Assembly (NCBI RefSeq): GCF_030698125.1 | Contig: NZ_JAUYNV010000025.1 | Span: 124,001-188,000, forward strand | Direction of reading: 5' to 3' | DNA length: 64,000 nucleotides | Source: Methyloversatilis sp. | GTDB lineage: Bacteria; Pseudomonadota; Gammaproteobacteria; Burkholderiales; Rhodocyclaceae | Part shown: piece by piece, positions 17,715 through 29,088 of the stretch | How positions within the stretch are numbered: the first letter of the stretch is position 1 | Layout: each line of letters starts with the position of its first letter | Made by a program: the position numbers and the translations under genes | The notes under the pieces: generated by a model | What the model was told of the DNA's origin: nothing | The model's database searches: none | The model's input: only the letters and a program-made list of their open reading frames with translations

Positions 17715-18243
17715 TATCAAGCGGATACTCGAAGCGGCGCTGCTCGCAGCGCAGGACGCACTTTCGATCGCCGAACTCAGACGGATGTTCGATGAGGAAC
17801 TGGATGCGTCGGTGCTCCGTCGACTGCTCGACGAATTGCGCGACGACTGGTCGGGGCGCGGTGTCGAACTGATACAGGTCGCGTCCGGGTGGCGCTTCCG
17901 CACCCGTGCGGATCTGCAGCCTTATCTGGAAAAACTGAAGAACGAAAAGCCGCCGCGCTACTCGCGCGCGGTTCTGGAAACGCTGGCGATCATTGCGTAT
18001 CGCCAGCCGGTGACGCGCGGCGACATCGAGGACATCCGCGGGGTGTCGGTGTCGCCGGGCATCATCAAGGCACTTGAAGGGCGTGGCTGGATCGACAGCG
18101 TCGGTTACCGGGAAGTCCCCGGGCGGCCGGCTTTGTACGCCACCACCCGACGATTCCTCGACGATCTGGGGCTGCGCACGCTTGCCGAGCTGCCACCCCT
18201 GGCCGAACTACAGAAGGTGATGAATTTCGATGATGCAAGGTAA
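17674..18243 (+). CDS. scpB: Segregation and condensation protein ScpB
   Basis: 189 residues from [15 protein letters not shown]. Two winged-helix domains: the first with [21 protein letters not shown], the second with [29 protein letters not shown], the family hallmark, followed by [23 protein letters not shown]. Binds ScpA as a dimer in the SMC condensin complex. The upstream in-frame ATG at 17638 lies deep inside scpA and has no better ribosome-binding site, so the shorter start is preferred. Its end overlaps rluB by 14 bases. Confidence 0.95.
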   Translation: MSDTPHLLSPNPSDIKRILEAALLAAQDALSIAELRRMFDEELDASVLRRLLDELRDDWSGRGVELIQVASGWRFRTRADLQPYLEKLKNEKPPRYSRAVLETLAIIAYRQPVTRGDIEDIRGVSVSPGIIKALEGRGWIDSVGYREVPGRPALYATTRRFLDDLGLRTLAELPPLAELQKVMNFDDAR

Positions 18244-19291
18244 GCGCAGACCGGGCGGCCCCCAGGTCAATGGCAACGTGGCCAACTACAGATCGCAGGA
18301 CAGCCGTCCGAAGAAGCGCGGTCCCATCGTGTTTTCCGAGCCGCAGAAGCTGCACAAGATGCTGGCCGACATGGGCCTGGGATCGCGCCGCGAGCTGGAA
18401 GACTGGATCGTGGCCGGTCGCATCAGCGTGAACGCGCTGCCGGCCCATGTCGGTCAGCGCGTCGGGCCGGAAGACAAGGTCCGCGTCAATGGCAAGCTCA
18501 TCCACATCCATTTCGCACCGCGCGCGCCGCGCGTACTGATCTATCACAAGCCGGAAGGCGAAATCGTGTCGCGCGACGACCCCGAGGGCCGACCGTCGGT
18601 ATTCGACAAGCTTCCGCGCGTCGGCGGCGGGCGCTGGATCGCGGTCGGACGGCTGGACTTCAATACCTCCGGTCTGCTGGTATTCACGACCAGCGGCGAG
18701 CTGGCCAACAAGATGATGCATCCGAGCTACGAGCTCGAACGGGAATATGCCGTGCGCCTGATCGGGGAACTCACGGAAGAACAGGCAACCCGCCTGACCT
18801 CCGGCATCGAGCTCGACGACGGCATTGCCAGGTTCAATGCGCTGTCCGACGGTGGCGGCGAAGGATCGAATCACTGGTATCGCGTCACCATTTCGGAAGG
18901 GCGCAATCGCGAGGTCCGGCGCATGTTCGAGGCGGTCGGCCTTGCGGTGAGCCGACTGATGCGCGTGCGCTACGGACCGTTCGAACTGCCGCGGCGCCTG
19001 CACCGTGGCGAAGCGGAAGAACTGAAGCCGGAAGACGTATCACGCCTGCTGACCGGCGTACCGGCCGCCGGCAAGCCGCGTGCGAAATCTGCGGAGCCCG
19101 CTCAGGCGCCGAAACCCGGGCAGGGCAATGGCCGTCGTCGCGGCCCGCGAAAGGCGCGCGAACCCGGCAATGGTGCGCCGTCAGGTCAGGCGCCGGTTCA
19201 GCCACAGCGTGCCGAAGGCGAAGCGCCGGCGCGCAAACGCGCACCACGCCGTCGCCGTCGCCCGTCTGCCGCCCCGGCCGGCGAATCCTGA
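18230..19291 (+). CDS. rluB: 23S rRNA pseudouridine2605 synthase RluB
   Basis: 353 residues. S4 RNA-binding domain (about 40-95: [20 protein letters not shown]), then the RsuA-family catalytic domain with the active aspartate in [14 protein letters not shown] and the closing [17 protein letters not shown]. Isomerises U2605 of 23S rRNA in E. coli. The C-terminal 75 residues are a disordered tail rich in Ala, Pro, Arg and Lys, ending in a run of arginines; such tails are frequent in betaproteobacterial RluB. The scpA-scpB-rluB order is conserved in proteobacteria. Confidence 0.95.
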   Translation: MMQGKRRPGGPQVNGNVANYRSQDSRPKKRGPIVFSEPQKLHKMLADMGLGSRRELEDWIVAGRISVNALPAHVGQRVGPEDKVRVNGKLIHIHFAPRAPRVLIYHKPEGEIVSRDDPEGRPSVFDKLPRVGGGRWIAVGRLDFNTSGLLVFTTSGELANKMMHPSYELEREYAVRLIGELTEEQATRLTSGIELDDGIARFNALSDGGGEGSNHWYRVTISEGRNREVRRMFEAVGLAVSRLMRVRYGPFELPRRLHRGEAEELKPEDVSRLLTGVPAAGKPRAKSAEPAQAPKPGQGNGRRRGPRKAREPGNGAPSGQAPVQPQRAEGEAPARKRAPRRRRRPSAAPAGES

Positions 19292-19333
19292 TTTTCAAAA
19301 CATCCTTGTGCGCGGGCAATCTGGCCATTCATA

Positions 19334-19363
19334 TTGAAGTGGATTGTCGCGCTCTGATACACT
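19334..19363 (+). promoter_or_regulatory. Candidate promoter of the rimP-nusA-infB operon
   Basis: TTGAAG (19334-19339), an 18-base spacer, then TACACT (19358-19363) preceded by TG, an extended -10 form. It lies 39 bases ahead of the leader hairpin. Plausible, but each hexamer has two mismatches. Confidence 0.4.
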
Positions 19364-19401
19364 AACGGACTTGTCGCGCTGGCGGTGTCGGCGTTTGTTT
19401 G

Positions 19402-19423
19402 ATGGGCGGTCAGCCCATTTTTT
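19402..19423 (+). promoter_or_regulatory. rimP leader attenuator hairpin
   Basis: ATGGGC (19402-19407), loop GGTCA, GCCCAT (19413-19418), then six T ending at 19423: a small rho-independent terminator placed 30 bases ahead of the rimP ATG. Premature terminators in exactly this position are known in many proteobacteria (the rimP-leader motif). It probably tunes read-through into nusA and infB; NusA itself could be the regulator. The sequence shows the hairpin; the regulation is inferred. Confidence 0.7.
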
Positions 19424-19452
19424 ATTTGTGCGTCCGGAATTGTGTTGCAAGG

Positions 19453-19905
19453 ATGAATGTTGCGGAGCTCATCGAGCAGGCAGTAAGCGGGCTCGGATAC
19501 GAACTGGTCGATGTGGAAACGTCCCCGCGCGGGCGGCTTCTGCGTATTTTCATCGATGCGGAGCAGGGCATCACTGTGGACGATTGCGTGGCGGTGAGCA
19601 ATCACCTCACCCGGCTTTTCACTGTTGAAAACGTCGATTACGACCGGCTCGAAGTGTCGTCGCCGGGTCTCGACAGACCGCTCAAGAAAGCGGCCGACTT
19701 CATCCGTTTCACCGGGCAGGAAGCGCAGCTGCGGTTACGCATCCCGTTGAACAACCAGAGAAGTTTCAGCGGGCGCCTGGCAGGTGTCAGCGACGGCCGA
19801 CTGACCATGGAAATCAAGGGTGTGGCACACGAGTTCGAGTTGTCGCAGATCGAGCGCGCCCGTCTGGTGCCGGACTTTGAACGCAAGCAGGAGTTGAAAC
19901 GATGA
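19453..19905 (+). CDS. rimP: Ribosome maturation factor RimP
   Basis: 150 residues from [21 protein letters not shown], with AAGG just before the ATG. Needed for 30S subunit maturation. Typical blocks: [45 protein letters not shown] and the C-terminal SH3-like part with [16 protein letters not shown]. First gene of the rimP-nusA-infB-rbfA-truB-rpsO-pnp cluster; its stop overlaps the nusA ATG by four bases. Confidence 0.96.
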   Translation: MNVAELIEQAVSGLGYELVDVETSPRGRLLRIFIDAEQGITVDDCVAVSNHLTRLFTVENVDYDRLEVSSPGLDRPLKKAADFIRFTGQEAQLRLRIPLNNQRSFSGRLAGVSDGRLTMEIKGVAHEFELSQIERARLVPDFERKQELKR

Positions 19906-21374
19906 GTCGCGAGATTCTGTTGCTGGTTGATGCGCTGGCGCGCGAAAAGAATGTCGCCCGCGAAGTGGTATTTGGCGCACTTGAATCTGCACTGGCTTCG
20001 GCCACGAAGAAGCGTACCCATGACGACGCCGATGTGCGCGTGACCATCGACCGCGAAACCGGCGAGTACGAGTCGTTTCGGCGCTGGCTGGTGGTGCCTG
20101 ACAGCGAGCTCGAGAACGAAGAAGCGCAGATCGGCCTGACCGATGCGCAAGACCAGATTTCCGACGTGCAGCTCGACGAATACATCGAGGAAGCCCTCGA
20201 GCCGATAGATTTCGGTCGAATTGGTGCGCAGGCCGCCAAGCAGGTCATCCTGCAGCGCATCCGCGATGCCGAGCGCGAGCAGATCCTGAGCGATTTCCTC
20301 GAACGCAAGGACCATCTGGTCACCGGCACCATCAAGCGCATCGAGCGCGGTAACGCCATTATCGAATGCGGTCGCCTGGAAGCCCTGCTGCCGCGCGAAC
20401 ACATCATTGCGCGTGAAAACCTGCGCGTCGGCGATCGAGTCAAGGCCATCCTGCTGCGGGTTGACCGTCAGGCGCGCGGGCCGCAGATCATCCTGTCGCG
20501 CACCGTGCCGGAATTCATCATGAAGCTGTTCGAGCTCGAAGTGCCCGAGATCGAAGACGGCCTGATCGAAATCAAGGGCGCGGCACGCGACCCCGGTATC
20601 CGAGCCAAGATCGCAGTGAAATCCAACGATCCGCGTGTTGATCCGCAGGGTACCTGCATCGGCATGCGCGGTTCGCGCGTGCAGGCGGTGACCAATGAAC
20701 TGGGCGGCGAGCGGGTGGACATCATCCTGTGGTCGCCCGATCCGGCCCAGTTCGTCATCGGCGCGCTTGCACCGGCCGAAGTCGCGAGTATCGTCGTGGA
20801 CGAAGACGCCCACAGCATGGATGTCGTCGTGAGCGAAGACAATCTGGCGATCGCCATCGGTCGCAGCGGCCAGAACGTACGTCTGGCATCCGAGCTGACG
20901 GGCTGGAAGATCAATCTGATGACCATCGAGCAGTCGGCCGCCAAGTCCGATGCCGAGAACGCTGCCATCCGGCTGTTGTTCATGGCGAAGCTCGATGTGG
21001 ATGAGGAAGTTGCCGACATCCTGATCGAGGAAGGTTTCTCGACGCTGGAAGAGGTTGCCTACGTGCCGCTGGCCGAAGTGCTCGAAATCGAAGCGTTCGA
21101 CGAAGACACGGTGAATGAATTGCGCAACCGCGCACGCAACGTGTTGCTGACCGAAGCCATCGTGGACGAGGAGCAGCTGGAGCAGGTCGATGACGATCTG
21201 CTCGGGCTGGACGGCATGGACAAGCCACTGGCAGCGCAGCTTGCGCGAGCCAATGTGCGATCGCGTGACGATCTCGCAGATCTGGCGGTCGATGAACTGG
21301 TTGAAATCGCCGGCATCGATTCCGCACGTGCGACATCGCTGATTACCACTGCGCGCGCGCACTGGTTTGAATAA
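19902..21374 (+). CDS. nusA: Transcription termination/antitermination protein NusA
   Basis: 490 residues. N-terminal RNA-polymerase-binding domain (1-130), S1 domain (about 135-200, [19 protein letters not shown]), two KH domains (about 230-345, [26 protein letters not shown] split, and [20 protein letters not shown]). Two acidic C-terminal repeats (370-420 and 440-490) end with [15 protein letters not shown]; these bind the alpha subunit or lambda N-like factors in E. coli. Acts in pausing, termination and rRNA antitermination. Twelve bases precede infB. Confidence 0.97.
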   Translation: MSREILLLVDALAREKNVAREVVFGALESALASATKKRTHDDADVRVTIDRETGEYESFRRWLVVPDSELENEEAQIGLTDAQDQISDVQLDEYIEEALEPIDFGRIGAQAAKQVILQRIRDAEREQILSDFLERKDHLVTGTIKRIERGNAIIECGRLEALLPREHIIARENLRVGDRVKAILLRVDRQARGPQIILSRTVPEFIMKLFELEVPEIEDGLIEIKGAARDPGIRAKIAVKSNDPRVDPQGTCIGMRGSRVQAVTNELGGERVDIILWSPDPAQFVIGALAPAEVASIVVDEDAHSMDVVVSEDNLAIAIGRSGQNVRLASELTGWKINLMTIEQSAAKSDAENAAIRLLFMAKLDVDEEVADILIEEGFSTLEEVAYVPLAEVLEIEAFDEDTVNELRNRARNVLLTEAIVDEEQLEQVDDDLLGLDGMDKPLAAQLARANVRSRDDLADLAVDELVEIAGIDSARATSLITTARAHWFE

Positions 21375-21386
21375 TCGAGGACAGGT

Positions 21387-24149
<2,763 letters not shown>

Positions 24150-24167
24150 TATCGGCCCGTCCATCAG

Positions 24168-24542
24168 ATGAGTGAACGTTATTCACGCAGCGACCGGGTG
24201 TCGGAAGCGATCCGCCGCGAACTTGCGCAGTTGATCGCGACCGAGTTGAAAGACCCGCGCGTCGGCATGATTTCGCTCACCGCGGTTGAAATCACGCCCG
24301 ACTACGCGCACGCCAAGGTGTTCTACACCACGATGGCGGAGGGTGAGGCACTGCAGCACATCCAGGAGGGTCTGGTGCGCGCATCCGGTTTCCTGCGTCG
24401 GGAACTGGGCCGCCGGGTGCGCATCCACACGACGCCGGCGCTGCATTTCGTCCATGACGAGACGCTTGCACGCGCCGATCACCTGTCGCGCCTGATCGAC
24501 AAGGCACTGCAGTCCGGACCTTCCTCGAGCGGCGAAGACTGA
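24168..24542 (+). CDS. rbfA: Ribosome-binding factor A
   Basis: 124 residues. Cold-shock and 30S maturation factor that binds 16S rRNA near helix 1. KH-like fold shown by RVSEAIRRELAQLIATELKDPRVGMISLTAVEIT (split over about 10-43), DYAHAKVFYTTM and LRRELGRRVRIHTTPALHFVHD. Between infB and truB as in most proteobacteria; the stop is one base ahead of the truB TTG. Confidence 0.97.
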   Translation: MSERYSRSDRVSEAIRRELAQLIATELKDPRVGMISLTAVEITPDYAHAKVFYTTMAEGEALQHIQEGLVRASGFLRRELGRRVRIHTTPALHFVHDETLARADHLSRLIDKALQSGPSSSGED

Positions 24543-24543
24543 G

Positions 24544-25473
24544 TTGCAACCCCGTTCGCGCTGGAAAGCGGTTCATGGTGTGCTGCTGCTCGACAAGCCC
24601 ATCGGCCTGAGCTCAAACGACGCGCTGCAGAAAGCACGCCGCCTCTTTCAGGCCGCGCGTGCCGGTCACACCGGCACGCTCGATCCACTCGCCAGCGGTC
24701 TGCTGCCAGTCTGTTTCGGCGATGCAACGCGCTTTGCCGGACTGATGCTGGATGCCGACAAGGAGTATCTCGCGCAGGTCAGGCTTGGCGTGCGCACCAG
24801 TACGGGTGACGCAGAGGGCGAAATCCTCGACACCCGTCCGGTCGACGTCAGTCTCGACCGCCTGCTGGAGGCGCTTGCCGCCCACCGTGGCGACATCGAG
24901 CAAATCCCGCCGATGCATTCCGCACTCAAGCACCAGGGCAAGGCGCTGTACGAGTACGCGCGTGCCGGCGAAACCATCGAGCGCGCGGTACGCCACGTAC
25001 GCATCCACGACATCGAACTGCTCGACTGCGCATTGCCCTCATTTTCGATGCGGGTGCGCTGCAGCAAGGGCACCTACATCCGCACGCTGGCCGAAGACAT
25101 CGGTGAAATGCTCGGCTGCGGTGCGCATCTGAGTGGCTTGCGGCGCACGATTACCGGCCCCTTGTCGCTCGATTCCTCGCATACGCTTGAAACACTTGCG
25201 GCGCTCGACGAAGCGCAACGCATGGATCTGCTGCTTCCGCCCGACTGTCTGCTGCAGGATCTGCCGGCCTGCTGGCTCGATGGCGAGTCGGCACGACGAC
25301 TGATCCAGGGTCAGATCGTGCGGCTCGACGCCTTCCCGGATGGCGCGACCATGGTCGACGGACAGGTGACCCGGGTCTATGACGGCACGGTGTTTCTGGG
25401 CCTGGTCATTGCATGCGACGGTCGATTGCAGGTGAAACGCCTTTTGCCTCAGGAAAGTGGCCAAAAGGCTTGA
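24544..25473 (+). CDS. truB: tRNA pseudouridine55 synthase TruB
   Basis: 309 residues. Makes pseudouridine 55 in the T loop of tRNAs. Active-site aspartate D47 in GHTGTLDPLASGLLP; other blocks GVLLLDKPIGLSSNDAL, QIPPMHSALKHQGKALYEYAR and CSKGTYIRTLAEDIGEMLGCGAHL. The start is TTG at 24544, one base after the rbfA stop; the next in-frame ATG would remove conserved sequence. The rpsO promoter overlaps the end of this gene. Confidence 0.96.
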   Translation: MQPRSRWKAVHGVLLLDKPIGLSSNDALQKARRLFQAARAGHTGTLDPLASGLLPVCFGDATRFAGLMLDADKEYLAQVRLGVRTSTGDAEGEILDTRPVDVSLDRLLEALAAHRGDIEQIPPMHSALKHQGKALYEYARAGETIERAVRHVRIHDIELLDCALPSFSMRVRCSKGTYIRTLAEDIGEMLGCGAHLSGLRRTITGPLSLDSSHTLETLAALDEAQRMDLLLPPDCLLQDLPACWLDGESARRLIQGQIVRLDAFPDGATMVDGQVTRVYDGTVFLGLVIACDGRLQVKRLLPQESGQKA

Positions 25474-25497
25474 GATTGCGCCATTCTGGCGTATAAT
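25470..25497 (+). promoter_or_regulatory. Sigma-70 promoter of rpsO
   Basis: TTGAGA (25470-25475), 16-base spacer, perfect TATAAT (25492-25497), 32 bases before the rpsO ATG. The -35 element overlaps the truB stop codon, so rpsO has its own promoter inside the operon, as in E. coli. Confidence 0.8.
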
Positions 25498-25529
25498 TTT
25501 GGGTTTTCCAGACGAGAGAGTTTAGATAG

Positions 25530-25799
25530 ATGGCTATCGTTACCGCCGAAAAAGCCCGCATTGTGGCTGACTTCCAGCGCGTGGCCGGCGATACGGGGTC
25601 ACCCGAAGTCCAGGTTGCCCTGCTGACCGCACGTATCAATGGCCTCACCGGCCATTTCAAGGAACATGTGAAGGACCACCACTCCCGCCGTGGTCTGCTC
25701 AAGATGGTAAGTCAGCGTCGCAAGCTGCTTGATTACCTCAAGCGCACCGATGCAGACAGCTATCGTGCGCTGATCGGACGTCTCGGGCTGCGCAAGTAA
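25530..25799 (+). CDS. rpsO: 30S ribosomal protein S15
   Basis: 89 residues, the standard length. Binds the central domain of 16S rRNA. Motifs [27 protein letters not shown] (split), [23 protein letters not shown] and the end [11 protein letters not shown]. In E. coli S15 represses its own translation by trapping the ribosome on a leader pseudoknot; the leader here is only about 25 bases after the likely transcription start, so that mechanism is uncertain. Confidence 0.98.
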   Translation: MAIVTAEKARIVADFQRVAGDTGSPEVQVALLTARINGLTGHFKEHVKDHHSRRGLLKMVSQRRKLLDYLKRTDADSYRALIGRLGLRK

Positions 25800-25846
25800 T
25801 TGCTTCTGCAGACTACGGTCAAGCCTTCATCGGCCTGACACAACAC

Positions 25847-25885
25847 ACCGGCGTGAGTCCATGCGACTCCGCCGGTTTGTTTTTT
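25847..25885 (+). terminator. Rho-independent terminator between rpsO and pnp
   Basis: ACCGGCG-T-GAGTC (25847-25859) pairs with GACTC-CGCCGGT (25865-25876) around CATGC, followed by TTGTTTTTT. A strong GC-rich stem with a U tract; partial read-through into pnp is expected, as in E. coli. Confidence 0.8.
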
Positions 25886-25930
25886 GGCGGGCGCGCAAGT
25901 CCGCCGTGAATCGAAACGAAAGGAATCAAC

Positions 25931-28045
25931 TTGCTTAACGCTACCCGCAAGGAATTCATGTTCGGCAACCAGAAGGTGGTGCTGGAGACCGGTGAGGTCG
26001 CCCGCCAGGCTGGTGGTGCCGTCATGGTGAGCATCGACGAAACCGTGGTGCTCGCCACTGTAGTGGCCTCGAAGACGGCCAAGCCGGGCCAGGACTTCTT
26101 TCCGCTCACCGTCGATTACGCTGAAAAGTTCTACGCAGCCGGTCGCATTCCGGGTGGCTTCTTCAAGCGTGAAGGTCGTCCGAGCGAAAAGGAAACGCTG
26201 ACTTCGCGCCTGATCGATCGCCCGATCCGTCCGCTGTTCCCGGAAGGCTTCTACAACGAAGTGCAGGTCATCGTGCAGGTGCTGTCGCTGAATCCGGAAG
26301 TCGATTCCGACATTCCCGCACTCATCGGCACGTCGGCCGCGCTGTCGATTTCCGGCATTCCGTTCAGCGGCCCGATCGGCGCTGCCCGGGTGGGTTACGC
26401 CAACGGCCAGTACATCCTGAACCCGACTGCCACCGAGCTGAAGACCAGCGAACTGAATCTGGTCGTCGCAGGCACCGAAGCGGCCGTGCTGATGGTGGAA
26501 TCGGAAGCGATGCAGCTGTCGGAAGAAATCATGCTGGGCGCCGTCGTGTTCGGTCACGAACAGATGCAGGCCGCGATCAACGCGATCAACGAACTGGTCG
26601 AAGTTGCCGGCAAGCCCGAATGGGAGTGGCAGGCGCCGGCGCGCGACGAAGCGCTGTGGAACAGCATTGTCGGTCTGGCCGAAGCAAAGCTTCAGGAAGC
26701 CTACCGCATCACGCAGAAGCAGACCCGCAGCCAGCGCGTGAACGAGCTGCGCAGCGAAGTCGTGGCGGCACTGACCGCCGACGCGGCCAACGCGCCGGAT
26801 GTGAACACCATCAAGAATTACTTCTTCGACATCGAAGCCAGCATCGTCCGCAGCCGCATTCTCAACGGCGAGCCGCGCATCGACGGTCGCGATACGCGCA
26901 CCGTGCGTCCGATCTACATCCGCAACAGCGTGCTGCCGCGCACCCACGGTTCGGCGCTGTTCACCCGCGGCGAAACACAGGCGCTGGTCATCGCCACGCT
27001 GGGCACCGGCCGTGACGAACAGATCATCGACGCGCTCGGCGGCGAATATCGCGACCGCTTCATGCTCCACTACAACATGCCGCCGTTCGCCACCGGCGAA
27101 GCTGGCCGCTTCGGTACGCCGAAGCGCCGCGAAATCGGTCATGGCCGTCTGGCCAAGCGCGCGCTGCTCGCCGTGCTGCCGCCGGCTGACGAATTCAGCT
27201 ACTCGATGCGTGTGGTGTCGGAAATCACCGAATCGAACGGTTCGTCGTCGATGGCTTCCGTGTGCGGCGGCTCGCTCGCCCTGATGGACGCCGGCGTGCC
27301 GCTGAAGGCACACGTCGCCGGCATCGCCATGGGCCTGATCAAGGACGGCAACCGCTTTGCGGTGCTGACCGACATCCTCGGTGACGAAGATCATCTGGGC
27401 GACATGGACTTCAAGGTGGCGGGTACCGACAACGGCATCACCGCACTGCAGATGGACATCAAGATCCAGGGCATCACCGAGGAAATCATGCAGGTCGCGC
27501 TGGCGCAGGCGCACGAGGCGCGCAAGCACATCCTGGGCATCATGCAGGAATCGATGAGCGGCGCCCGTGAAGGCGTGTCGACCTACGCACCGCGTCTGCT
27601 GACGATGAAGATCAATCCGGAAAAGATCCGCGACGTGATCGGCAAGGGCGGCGCCGTCATCCGTGCGCTGACCGAAGAAACCGGCGCCACGATCGACATC
27701 GGCGACGACGGTACGATCACCATCGCATCGGTCAGCGCCGAAGCCGCCGAGAACGCCAAGCGCCGCATCGAGGCGATCACGGCGGAAGTCGAAGTGGGCA
27801 AGGTATACGACGGCACAGTGCTGCGTCTGCTCGATTTCGGCGCCATCGTCAGCGTGCTGCCGGGCAAGGACGGTCTGCTGCACATTTCCCAGATCGCCAA
27901 CGAGCGCATCGCCAACGTCGCCGACCACCTGAAGGAAGGTCAGCAGGTGAAGGTGAAGGTGCTGGAGACCGACGAAAAGGGCCGCATCCGCCTGTCGATG
28001 AAGGCACTGCTCGCCGCGCCGGAAGCGATCGACCAGCAAGACTGA
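25931..28045 (+). CDS. pnp: Polynucleotide phosphorylase
   Basis: 704 residues. Phosphorolytic 3'-5' exoribonuclease and degradosome partner. Two RNase PH-like domains (about 10-220 and 310-540; [24 protein letters not shown] is the catalytic block, split), a KH domain (about 555-610, [20 protein letters not shown]) and an S1 domain (about 622-690, [19 protein letters not shown]). The start is TTG at 25931 (M-L-N-A-T-R-K-E-F) behind AAAGGAA; the ATG ten codons on would cut the conserved N-terminus. Confidence 0.97.
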   Translation: MLNATRKEFMFGNQKVVLETGEVARQAGGAVMVSIDETVVLATVVASKTAKPGQDFFPLTVDYAEKFYAAGRIPGGFFKREGRPSEKETLTSRLIDRPIRPLFPEGFYNEVQVIVQVLSLNPEVDSDIPALIGTSAALSISGIPFSGPIGAARVGYANGQYILNPTATELKTSELNLVVAGTEAAVLMVESEAMQLSEEIMLGAVVFGHEQMQAAINAINELVEVAGKPEWEWQAPARDEALWNSIVGLAEAKLQEAYRITQKQTRSQRVNELRSEVVAALTADAANAPDVNTIKNYFFDIEASIVRSRILNGEPRIDGRDTRTVRPIYIRNSVLPRTHGSALFTRGETQALVIATLGTGRDEQIIDALGGEYRDRFMLHYNMPPFATGEAGRFGTPKRREIGHGRLAKRALLAVLPPADEFSYSMRVVSEITESNGSSSMASVCGGSLALMDAGVPLKAHVAGIAMGLIKDGNRFAVLTDILGDEDHLGDMDFKVAGTDNGITALQMDIKIQGITEEIMQVALAQAHEARKHILGIMQESMSGAREGVSTYAPRLLTMKINPEKIRDVIGKGGAVIRALTEETGATIDIGDDGTITIASVSAEAAENAKRRIEAITAEVEVGKVYDGTVLRLLDFGAIVSVLPGKDGLLHISQIANERIANVADHLKEGQQVKVKVLETDEKGRIRLSMKALLAAPEAIDQQD

Positions 28046-28055
28046 TGACTGCGGG

Positions 28056-28089
28056 GCAGGGTGGATTTTTCTTGATCCACCGGCCCTGC
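28056..28089 (+). other. Hairpin after pnp, possible terminator
   Basis: GCAGG (28056-28060) with CCTGC (28085-28089) and GTGGAT (28061-28066) with ATCCAC (28075-28080), interrupted by a four-base bulge. The T run is in the loop instead of after the stem, so it is not a classical terminator, but it lies where the operon should end. Confidence 0.35.
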
Positions 28090-28094
28090 AGCCA

Positions 28095-28123
28095 TTGACC
28101 GCGCGGCTTTGCGCCGGTAGTAT
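28095..28123 (+). promoter_or_regulatory. Strong sigma-70 promoter of the tRNA operon
   Basis: TTGACC (28095-28100), 17-base spacer, TAGTAT (28118-28123), ten bases before the first tRNA. The region between -10 and the tRNA is GC-rich (CGCGCGCTCT), the discriminator type that makes stable-RNA promoters sensitive to ppGpp. Confidence 0.75.
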
Positions 28124-28133
28124 CGCGCGCTCT

Positions 28134-28210
28134 CGGGGTGTAGCGCAGCCCGGTAGCGCGCTTGCTTTGGGAGCAAGATGTCGGGGGTTCGAATCCCTCC
28201 ACCCCGACCA
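28134..28210 (+). tRNA. tRNA-Pro (anticodon TGG)
   Basis: 77 bases with encoded CCA. The acceptor stem CGGGGTG pairs with CACCCCG; anticodon stem CTTGC/GCAAG with loop TTTGGGA, anticodon TGG; T arm GGGGGTTCGAATCCCTC. First of three tRNAs behind one promoter. Confidence 0.96.
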
Positions 28211-28242
28211 GAACATCGGTCCGCAACGCGGTAACTTAGTAC

Positions 28243-28319
28243 CTGCCCGTAGCTCAACTGGATAGAGCAACGGCCTTCTAAGCCGTAGGTTGCGGGTTCG
28301 ATTCCTGCCGGGCAGGCCA
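28243..28319 (+). tRNA. tRNA-Arg (anticodon TCT)
   Basis: 77 bases with encoded CCA. Acceptor CTGCCCG pairs with CGGGCAG; anticodon stem ACGGC/GCCGT with loop CTTCTAA, anticodon TCT; T arm GCGGGTTCGATTCCTGC. Reads AGA and AGG. Confidence 0.96.
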
Positions 28320-28374
28320 GTTGTATGTTGGCCCGAGAGCTTCAAAACGCTGATCGCTCGATCGGCGTCCCAGT

Positions 28375-28451
28375 GGTGGCTGTAGCTCAGTTGGTAGAGT
28401 CCCGGATTGTGATTCCGGTTGTCGTGGGTTCGAGTCCCATCAGCCACCCCA
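28375..28451 (+). tRNA. tRNA-His (anticodon GTG)
   Basis: Acceptor GTGGCTG pairs with CAGCCAC and an extra 5' G (28375) faces C73, the identity mark of histidine tRNA; CCA is encoded. Anticodon stem CCGGA/TCCGG with loop TTGTGAT, anticodon GTG. Confidence 0.96.
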
Positions 28452-28623
28452 CTCTTCAAGTCCCCCCGCAGGTCATCCCTTGCCATGATCCGGGCTTCGA
28501 AGTCCGTGACTTTGGCACGCTGAGTCCTCAAGTCATCAACCCGATTGCCCGTTAACGCTCCTGCAAGCACATGTCGATCGTCAGATCCGATCATGTTTTT
28601 CGAGTTATCGAAGGGGGGCGGCC

Positions 28624-29088
28624 GTGCAGGGGCAATACCGGATTTCGGGATTCACGCTTGTAGAACTGCTTGCAGTGGTCGCGATCATCGGAGCACTTGT
28701 CGCAATCGCTCTTCCGAACTACGAAGCCTATGTCGAGCGCAGCAAGCGAACTGCTGCGATGAGCGACATGACAAACATCATGATGGCGATCGATCGTCAT
28801 GTGATCCGGGCAAACGAATTTCCGTTGTCGCTCGCCGAGGTTGGATTCGGCGACTTGCTGGACCCGTGGGGAAACGCTTACCAGTACCTGCGCATCAGCG
28901 GCACGCCACGCCCGAATCGCGGTCAACTGCGCAAGGACAAGAACCTTGTGCCGCTGAACAGCGACTACGACCTCTACAGCATGGGCAAGGATGGGCGAAG
29001 CCAGAAACCGCTCACGGCTTCCGCCTCGCGCGATGACATCGTCCGCGCCGGTAATGGCGCGTTTGTCGGCCTTGCCATCGATCACTGA
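28624..29088 (+). CDS. GspG-like type II secretion/type IV pseudopilin
   Basis: 154 residues, GTG start with a strong GGGGGG ribosome-binding site. Class III prepilin leader: short basic MQGQYRISG cut before FTLVELLAVVAIIGALVAIA (10-29), with the conserved glutamate at position 5 of the mature protein. The C-terminal half has DPWGNAYQYLRISG and YDLYSMGKDGRSQKP, the layout of GspG with its calcium-binding loop. Unlike normal gspG it is not in a gsp operon but sits between the tRNAs and a GGDEF/EAL gene, which begins at the next base after its stop. It may be a component of a pilus-like or secretion machine encoded elsewhere. Confidence 0.88.
   Translation: MQGQYRISGFTLVELLAVVAIIGALVAIALPNYEAYVERSKRTAAMSDMTNIMMAIDRHVIRANEFPLSLAEVGFGDLLDPWGNAYQYLRISGTPRPNRGQLRKDKNLVPLNSDYDLYSMGKDGRSQKPLTASASRDDIVRAGNGAFVGLAIDH

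Noticed and set aside
25760-28594. 944-codon open frame antisense to rpsO, pnp and the tRNAs
   Set aside because: It runs across three tRNA genes and a terminator on the other strand and has no domain.
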